DNA of 64,000 bases from Drouetiella sp036703255 (GTDB taxonomy: Bacteria > Cyanobacteriota > Cyanobacteriia > Elainellales > Elainellaceae): the NCBI GenBank assembly GCA_036703255.1, contig DATNPL010000094.1, positions 1 to 64,000 on the forward strand, in the 5' to 3' direction. The translations under genes were made by a program, and so were the position numbers. Shown here one piece after another: positions 60,698-64,000 of the stretch (its first letter is position 1; each line of letters opens with the position of its first letter). Under the pieces are notes generated by a model. It did not search any database. It was not told where the DNA came from and was given only the letters and a program-made list of their open reading frames with translations.

Positions 60698-61549
60698 ATG
60701 AAGAGTTACGGTCATATGGCGGCGTATAGCCCAGGCTGGTCTTTAGATCTGCGAAATCCTCACATTATTCAAGCCTTGCAGCCTCTATGGGGCTGGTTTT
60801 ATGAGCATTACTTTCATGTCCAGACTGAAGGATGGGAGCAGGTTCCCGAGGGTCAAGTGATGTTTGTTGGCTCCCACAATGGCGGTATGGCATCTCCCGA
60901 CATGTTTATGATGCTCTACGACTGGTTTAGGCACTTCGGCACTGAGCGGCTGATTTATGGCCTGATGCATCCCAAGGTGTGGCTAGTCTATCCGCCCCTG
61001 GCTTTCATGGCAGAGCGCTTTGGCGCGATCGCGGCTCATCCTAAGATGGCGCTAGCCGCTCTTGACCGGGATGCCAGCATTTTGGTGTACCCCGGCGGTG
61101 CGCAAGATGTCTTTCGGCCCTTTAGCCAACGGCATCAAATCCATCTTGGCGATCGCAAAGGCTTCATCAAAATTGCACTTCAGCGCCATTTGCCCATTCT
61201 CCCTGCTGTCTCCTGGGGTGCCCACGATACGCTGCTTGTATTGGCCGATATCTATCCCCTCATGCAGCAACTCCACGAGCGAGGCATGCCCTGGCTGTTC
61301 GGTATCGATCCTGAGGTCTTTCCCATCTACTTGGGCTTACCTTGGGGACTCGCCATCGGCCCTCTGCCGAATGTGCCTTGGCCTCGACCTATTGCCACCC
61401 GTATTGGTGCGCCGATTTACTTTGAGCGATATGGTGCGGAGGTTGCCCGCGATCGCGCTTACGTTGATGTTTGCTATGAGCAGGTCTGTTACCAGATGCA
61501 ACAAGAACTCAACATCCTCATCGATAAGGATGGCGGTGCCTCCTGCTGA
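60698..61549 (+). CDS. Lysophospholipid/glycerol acyltransferase-like protein
   Basis: A 283-residue acyltransferase-fold protein. The catalytic block is FVGSHNGGMASPDMFMM, a widely spaced His-Asp variant of HxxxxD. The second block YPGGAQDVFRPFSQ replaces the usual EGxxR region, and FIKIALQRHLPILPAVSWG is the third. It resembles the DGAT-like/phospholipid acyltransferase group that acylates glycerolipids or wax-type alcohols at the membrane. ATG at 60698; MAAYSPGW at 60716 is an alternative start. It is not linked in an operon with the dynamin genes, which end in a strong terminator. Confidence 0.82.
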   Translation: MKSYGHMAAYSPGWSLDLRNPHIIQALQPLWGWFYEHYFHVQTEGWEQVPEGQVMFVGSHNGGMASPDMFMMLYDWFRHFGTERLIYGLMHPKVWLVYPPLAFMAERFGAIAAHPKMALAALDRDASILVYPGGAQDVFRPFSQRHQIHLGDRKGFIKIALQRHLPILPAVSWGAHDTLLVLADIYPLMQQLHERGMPWLFGIDPEVFPIYLGLPWGLAIGPLPNVPWPRPIATRIGAPIYFERYGAEVARDRAYVDVCYEQVCYQMQQELNILIDKDGGASC

Positions 61550-61648
61550 TGCAGCGTTACGTTGGCACGGCTCGAATCATCACTCCTGCTATACTGAACG
61601 TAGCTTGATTGTCGTCAACTATAACGTCTAAACGGGTGCGTAACAGCC

Positions 61649-62506
61649 ATGAAGCCACAGAAACTGCCCTCTGAAAACGTTGGCGATCAAGCCGAAAGAG
61701 TTGCAAAAAAAGCCGCCGCCAACACTTGGGTCGAACGACTGGCACGGTTAGGATTTGCAGCCAAAGGAATTGTCTATGCGCTAGTGGGTTTACTGGCTGC
61801 TCAGGCCGCCTTGGGTGCAGGAGGCAAAAAGACGGATACTCAAGGCGCGTTACAAACGATCGTGACTCAACCTTTTGGACAAGTCTTGCTCAGCTTAATA
61901 GCGATCGGTTTCTTCGGGTATGCCCTATGGCGATGGGTTGAGGCGGCCGCCGATCCAGATCAGAAGGGCAATGATGCCAAAGGCATTCTGCTGCGCTGTA
62001 GCTATGCCGCGAATGGCTTGGTCTATGGCAGCTTAGCCCTCACCGCAGTGAAAATCGTTTTGGGTACGGGTGGCGGCAGCAGCAATGCCTCACAAGACTG
62101 GACAGCGCTCTTGCTGGCTCAGCCCTTTGGGCAATGGTTGGTCGGAACGATCGGTGCGCTGGTGATTGGGCTGGGTTTTTATCAGTTTTACGAAGCCTAT
62201 AAAGCAAAGTTTCGGCAGAAGTTGAAGCTTGAGGAAATGAGCGAAGCGGAACAGACTTGGACGGTGCGCTTGGGCAGGCTTGGCCTGTCGGCACGAGGCG
62301 TCGTCTTTGGGGTGATTGGCTTTTTCTTGATTCAGGCGGCGCGGCAGTCTAATCCCAATCAAGTCAAAGGGTTGGGAGGCGCTCTAGAATCTCTAGCACA
62401 GCAGCCCTATGGGTCATGGGTTTTGGGAATTGTGGCGATCGGTCTAATTGCTTACGGTGTTTACTACATTGTGCAGGCACGCTATCGACAGATTGGAACG
62501 GCCTAA
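61649..62506 (+). CDS. DUF1206 membrane protein
   Basis: A 285-residue integral membrane protein with six predicted helices in three homologous pairs. Each pair starts with an LARLGFAAKGIVYALVG-like helix (also RCSYAANGLVYGSLALTAV and LGRLGLSARGVVFGVIGFF). Each ends with a QPFGQxLL...GYALWRW-like helix. This threefold repeat defines DUF1206. Its function is unknown, though members are often near stress genes. The N-terminal 30 residues are charged and cytosolic. Start ATG 61649. Confidence 0.88.
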   Translation: MKPQKLPSENVGDQAERVAKKAAANTWVERLARLGFAAKGIVYALVGLLAAQAALGAGGKKTDTQGALQTIVTQPFGQVLLSLIAIGFFGYALWRWVEAAADPDQKGNDAKGILLRCSYAANGLVYGSLALTAVKIVLGTGGGSSNASQDWTALLLAQPFGQWLVGTIGALVIGLGFYQFYEAYKAKFRQKLKLEEMSEAEQTWTVRLGRLGLSARGVVFGVIGFFLIQAARQSNPNQVKGLGGALESLAQQPYGSWVLGIVAIGLIAYGVYYIVQARYRQIGTA

Positions 62507-62712
62507 ACCTTCAATCTAAACCTTCACGCTAAGCTTTAACTCAACTCATCTCTTGCACCAGAGTGTGGTGCGCGGAGTGCGCTGCTGAAACCCGCAAATT
62601 GAGAAAGGTGCAAGCTGTGAATCAAGCCAGAGAAACAACTCAATAAATTGGTTCATTTGACGAACCTATGAATACAATGGGGAAATCGTGATGGATTCCT
62701 GGTGATTGAACA

Positions 62713-63243
62713 ATGGCAACTGCAACACTCAAACGGACGAGAGCGGGCAATGTTTCTAAGACTGCATTAGATCAAGTGGGTTCTCTGCTACAAGACTTAC
62801 CCGAAAAAACAAAAGACCAGCTTTCTCTCCGAGATGCAGTGGCTCAACTGCAAGACATCATCAAGGCAACGTTAGCCAAAGGCTACAGCTATGAAGATGT
62901 GGCTGCACTCTTGGCAGAGCAAACCATTGTTATTAGCCCAACGACGCTGAAACGCTATGTGCTAACCAATAGCAGCCGGACAGCGCAAAAGCGGACACCT
63001 GCCAAAGGCAAGACCCAGCGATCGACCCAAACCTCTAGCGCTGAGGGCACAGACCAATCTGAGGCGATCGCTGCTGAGATGGACTCTACGGAGGCTCCTG
63101 CGGCTAAGGCAACGAGAGGACGGCGAAAATCTGCGCCCGATACAGAACAGCCTGAAGGAAGCGAGAAGCCGCGCCGAGGTCGCACTTCTCAGACCTCTGC
63201 TCAGCGTTCTAGTGCAACTAGAGGTCGCAAAGCCAAATCATGA
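62713..63243 (+). CDS. Small basic protein with helical domain and low-complexity tail
   Basis: A 176-residue protein. Residues 15-90 look like a helical DNA-binding domain: LSLRDAVAQLQDIIKATLAKGYSYEDVAALL followed by VISPTTLKRYVL, a helix-turn-helix-like ending also seen in mobilisation and plasmid proteins. The rest is a Lys/Arg/Ser/Thr-rich tail with TRGRRKSAP and SEKPRRGRTSQTS, probably disordered and nucleic-acid binding. I recognise no exact family. It could be a chromatin-like or plasmid-derived protein. No partner gene adjoins it. Confidence 0.6.
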   Translation: MATATLKRTRAGNVSKTALDQVGSLLQDLPEKTKDQLSLRDAVAQLQDIIKATLAKGYSYEDVAALLAEQTIVISPTTLKRYVLTNSSRTAQKRTPAKGKTQRSTQTSSAEGTDQSEAIAAEMDSTEAPAAKATRGRRKSAPDTEQPEGSEKPRRGRTSQTSAQRSSATRGRKAKS

Positions 63244-63308
63244 AAGCCTAACCCCCGATTCAGCAGGGCTGAGCAGCCCACTGATGGCCGCATCAGGCAG
63301 TAACTACA

Positions 63309-64000
63309 ATGACGATCAGTGTTTTTGATCTGTTTAAAGTGGGAATTGGCCCTTCCAGCTCTCACACGGTTGGCCCTATGCGAGCAGCACTACAATTTGT
63401 GACGGGTTTGCTCAATGCAGGACAATTGCCGTAAGTCCGATCGATTCGGGTAGAACTCTTTGGTTCACTAGGAGCGACTGGGAAAGGTCACGGCAGCGAC
63501 ATAGCGGTATTGCTCGGCTTGGAAGGGGAAGTTCCTGATCAGGTGACTCCGGCCGCGATTGAGATAAGCCTTAAGCGTATCCGTAGTACGGGCAGCCTTT
63601 CGTTACTGAAACAGCAAACTATCGAGTTTCGACCAGAGCATCTGGTGTTTCACGAGCGATCGCTTCCCTACCATCCCAACGGTATGCGGTTCACGGGCTA
63701 TGACTCAGGCGATCGCGCCCTTGCTCAGAAGACCTATTATTCGATTGGTGGCGGCTTCGTTTTGGATGAAGCCGCCATCGACAATCCGACGCGCTCAGCA
63801 GACGATCTCGTCGTCCCCTATCCATTTCAGACAGCGACTGAGCTGCTAAATTTGTGTCAGCAGCACCAGTTATCCATCAGCCAGTTGATGCTGGCTAACG
63901 AAACCATCTGGCAGCCTGAAACGGCAGTCAAACAGGCGTTGCTAAAAATTTGGAACGTGATGCAGGATTGTGTCAATCGGGGCTGTACTCACGAAGGTAT
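63309..64000 (+). pseudogene. sdaA: L-serine dehydratase with an in-frame stop, partial at window edge
   Basis: The frame from ATG 63309 encodes the characteristic start ISVFDLFKVGIGPSSSHTVGPMRA of iron-sulfur L-serine ammonia-lyase. TAA interrupts it at codon 42 (63432-63434), and then it continues open and in the same frame to the window end. The continuation includes FGSLGATGKGHGSDIAVLLGL, YHPNGMRFTGYD and YYSIGGGFV, all family signatures. The enzyme turns serine into pyruvate and ammonia with a 4Fe-4S cluster. Only one base change separates it from an intact gene, so a recent nonsense mutation or a sequence error is likely; readthrough is less so. The cluster cysteines lie beyond the window. 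Confidence 0.85.

Overview
The window looks like a chromosome segment of a cyanobacterium, probably a filamentous one. The HIP1 octamer GCGATCGC and its GCGATCG variants occur all over it. The gene families are also typical: a helical carotenoid protein related to OCP, multidomain hybrid histidine kinases, RTX-type calcium-binding proteins, a two-partner-secretion exoprotein fused to a CHAT protease, and a NACHT STAND ATPase. No rRNA operon, CRISPR array or complete transposon was seen.

Layout. At 1-1.8 kb the tail of a transposase-like ORF abuts a NACHT gene that lost its 3' end. At 2.1-10.8 kb lies an RNA-repair/quality-control island: RtcB ligase, a MoxR AAA ATPase with a VWA-like metallopeptidase partner, two duplicated membrane LRV proteins, a tRNA-like small RNA (candidate YrlA-type Y RNA) and a Ro60/TROVE protein. 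At 10.9-18 kb are a PadR regulator with a perfect palindromic operator candidate, an alpha/beta hydrolase, an FMN reductase, a PIN-like/RTX fusion and a HicA/HicB toxin-antitoxin pair. At 18.4-24.4 kb two RTX proteins, one carrying two subtilase-like domains in tandem, are each preceded by clusters of a TGACAT-N9-GCGTCA motif. At 24.5-33 kb are three hybrid sensor kinases/regulators.

At 33.6-42.2 kb are an SDR enzyme, an exported beta-propeller protein, and a divergent TpsB / TpsA-CHAT pair. At 42.7-52.5 kb an apparent lipid-type biosynthetic cluster holds a KASIII, two glycosyltransferases, a hydrolase-like protein, two NAD-dependent epimerase/3beta-HSD proteins, an MBL hydrolase, an F390-synthetase-like adenylating enzyme and a Rieske oxygenase. 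A VOC protein and a helical carotenoid protein follow. At 54.6-60.5 kb three dynamin-like GTPases sit in one tight operon. The end holds an acyltransferase, a DUF1206 membrane protein, a small basic protein and an L-serine dehydratase reading frame broken by one in-frame stop.

Two repeat systems overlay the genes. Nearly perfect palindromes with a GCGC-N3-GCGC apex sit just downstream of gene ends at eight sites and probably act as terminators. Degenerate heptamer arrays (GTAATTC-like) occur between and even inside genes, several times as inverted pairs. The most interesting candidates are the Ro60/Y RNA/RtcB island, the KASIII-adenylase-glycosyltransferase cluster, the dynamin triad, the PIN-like/RTX fusion and the shared motif clusters upstream of the two RTX genes.
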